Part shown: positions 63,107 through 64,000 of the stretch, one piece after another
How positions within the stretch are numbered: position 1 is the stretch's first letter
How the letters are laid out: each line of letters opens with the position of its first letter
Source: Candidatus Eiseniibacteriota bacterium
GTDB taxonomy: Bacteria; Orphanbacterota; Orphanbacteria; Orphanbacterales; Orphanbacteraceae
Direction: 5' to 3'
Length of the DNA: 64,000 bases
Assembly: GCA_024276995.1 (NCBI GenBank)
Contig: JAJRWB010000009.1
Coordinates: 1-64,000, forward strand
Translations under genes and position numbers: made by a program
Notes under the pieces: generated by a model
What the model was told of the DNA's origin: nothing
Database searches by the model: none
Seen by the model: only the letters and a program-made list of their open reading frames with translations

Positions 63107-64000
63107 CCGCCCGCCGCCTTCACCGTTTCGACGTTTTTCGACGCGCCCCCGGAATCGCGCTTCTCTCTTTCGAGAAGCGGCGCGATCAGATTCTTCTGGC
63201 CGGCGACCCGGTAGCCGGCGGCGGCGGTGATCACCCCTTCGCGGATGAGCCGGACGATGTCGTCGTCCATGCGCCGCATGCCGTCCTTCTTTCCCACCTG
63301 CATCATCGATGGAATCTGGAACGTCTTCCCGTCACGGATGAGCGCCGAGATCGGCCGGGTGCAGACGAGAATCTCCACGGCGGGTACCCGCCCCTTCCCG
63401 GCGGCGCGGGGGATCAGCTTCTGGGCGACCACGGCGCGAAGCGATTCGCTCAGCGAGGTGCGCACCTGCTCTTGTTTCTCCGCCGGGAAGGAGTCGATGA
63501 TCCTGTCCACCGTCTGATGGGCGCCCGGCGTGTGAAGCGTGGCGAACACGAGGTGTCCCGTCTCGGCGGCGGTCAGCGCAAGGCTGATCGTTTCGAGGTC
63601 GCGCATCTCACCGACGAGAATGATGTCCGGGTCCTCGCGGAGCGCCCCCCTGAGAGCACGGGGGAACGATCGGGTGTTGCCCCCCACTTCCCTCTGGTTG
63701 ATCAGCGACAGGCGGCTGCGGTGTACGTACTCGATCGGATCCTCGATCGTGAGGATGTGCATTCTTCGGGTCGTGTTAATCTCGTGGATCATCGCCGCGA
63801 GGGTGGACGACTTGCCGCTCCCCGTCGTGCCGGTGATCACCACGATTCCCTTCTCGAATTCGGTGAAGCGGAGAAGCTCCGGCGGCAGGCCGAGTTCGGC
63901 GAGGCTCGGTATGGTCGTCGGCAGGAGACGGAAACAAGCGGCGATCCCGTTCGACTGCCGGAAGATATTGCATCGGAGTCGGACGACGCCGGGCACTTCG
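63103..64000 (-). CDS. pilT: Twitching motility ATPase PilT (5' end outside window)
   Basis: About 299 C-terminal residues; the frame is still open at the window edge. RLRCNIFRQSNGIAACFRLLP is the end of the N-terminal domain; Walker A GTTGSGKSSTLAAMIHEI, Asp box ILTIEDPIEYVH, Walker B DPDIILVGEMRD, and His box LVFATLHTPGAHQTVDRIIDSFP are intact. The AIRNLIRE-like helix reads IVRLIREGVITAA. Powers type IV pilus retraction and fits the pilMNOP cluster at 34.5-37.1 kb. Confidence 0.95.
   Translation of the reverse strand, partial: EVPGVVRLRCNIFRQSNGIAACFRLLPTTIPSLAELGLPPELLRFTEFEKGIVVITGTTGSGKSSTLAAMIHEINTTRRMHILTIEDPIEYVHRSRLSLINQREVGGNTRSFPRALRGALREDPDIILVGEMRDLETISLALTAAETGHLVFATLHTPGAHQTVDRIIDSFPAEKQEQVRTSLSESLRAVVAQKLIPRAAGKGRVPAVEILVCTRPISALIRDGKTFQIPSMMQVGKKDGMRRMDDDIVRLIREGVITAAAGYRVAGQKNLIAPLLEREKRDSGGASKNVETVKAAGG

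Noticed and set aside
1-64000. Reassignment of TAG to a sense codon in this organism
   Set aside because: At least ten well-bounded genes end in TAG (rluB, aroA, nadK, trpE, the Fis-type regulator, the exported protein at 47062, the agmX-like gene, both kinases and others), often right before the next start.
1-64000. CRISPR arrays, insertion sequences and prophage genes
   Set aside because: No regularly spaced repeats, transposase, capsid or terminase motifs were seen.

Overview
The window is high-GC (most stretches roughly 60-66 percent), gene-dense DNA of a diderm bacterium. Evidence for two membranes includes a type IV pilus PilMNOP cluster and PilT, outer-membrane-type lipoproteins, ExbB/ExbD/TonB-like proteins, a lamin-tail surface protein and a periplasmic c-type heme sensor kinase. 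GTG and TTG starts are common and TAG is an ordinary stop codon here. The gene set and order fit an uncultured FCB-group-like lineage (Eisenbacteria- or Latescibacteria-like) or a deeply branching relative. That placement is inference and weak.

Layout. 1-5.0 kb: end of a lamin-tail protein, a membrane glycosyltransferase plus radical SAM pair with its own promoter, and a convergent secreted subtilase carrying an in-frame amber codon. 5.1-33.8 kb: a long, almost gap-free housekeeping run on the + strand covering DNA repair and chromosome maintenance (uvrC, xerC, scpA, scpB, xseAB, recN), shikimate and tryptophan synthesis (DAHP synthase, aroA, trpEGDCFB), translation (rluB, rpsA, tRNA-Val, thrS, infC, rplT), cytidylate, phospholipid, isoprenoid and NADP metabolism (cmk, plsC, ispA, nadK, pgsA), division (zapA with a coiled-coil partner), RNase Y and folD. 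trpD carries an in-frame amber codon; trpA and rpmI are missing from their usual places.

33.9-41.6 kb: tRNA-Arg, about 540 bases with two apparent structured RNAs and promoters, pilMNOP, a convergent GT39-like membrane transferase, a large GAF/PAS/AAA+ regulator of the sigma-54 activator family without a recognisable GAFTGA loop, and a 500-base low-GC intergenic region with a sigma-54-like promoter. 41.6-44.4 kb: a lipid kinase and a double-AAA+ Clp-like protein that has lost catalytic residues in both ATPase modules.

44.7-54.0 kb: a tight nine-gene operon with two CsgG-like lipoproteins, a very large TPR protein (split by a G9 run), small secreted proteins, one ExbB/TolQ channel, two unlike ExbD subunits and an AgmX/TonB-like protein. 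It looks like a proton-motive-force-driven envelope machine and is the best candidate for an undescribed system. 54.1-64 kb: two-component genes including a kinase with a periplasmic CxxCH site, a metallo-beta-lactamase-fold hydrolase, a zinc-ribbon protein, a transglutaminase-like protein without its Cys and His, a PATAN protein fused to a PilT-like domain without ATPase motifs, and the start-truncated end of a true pilT.
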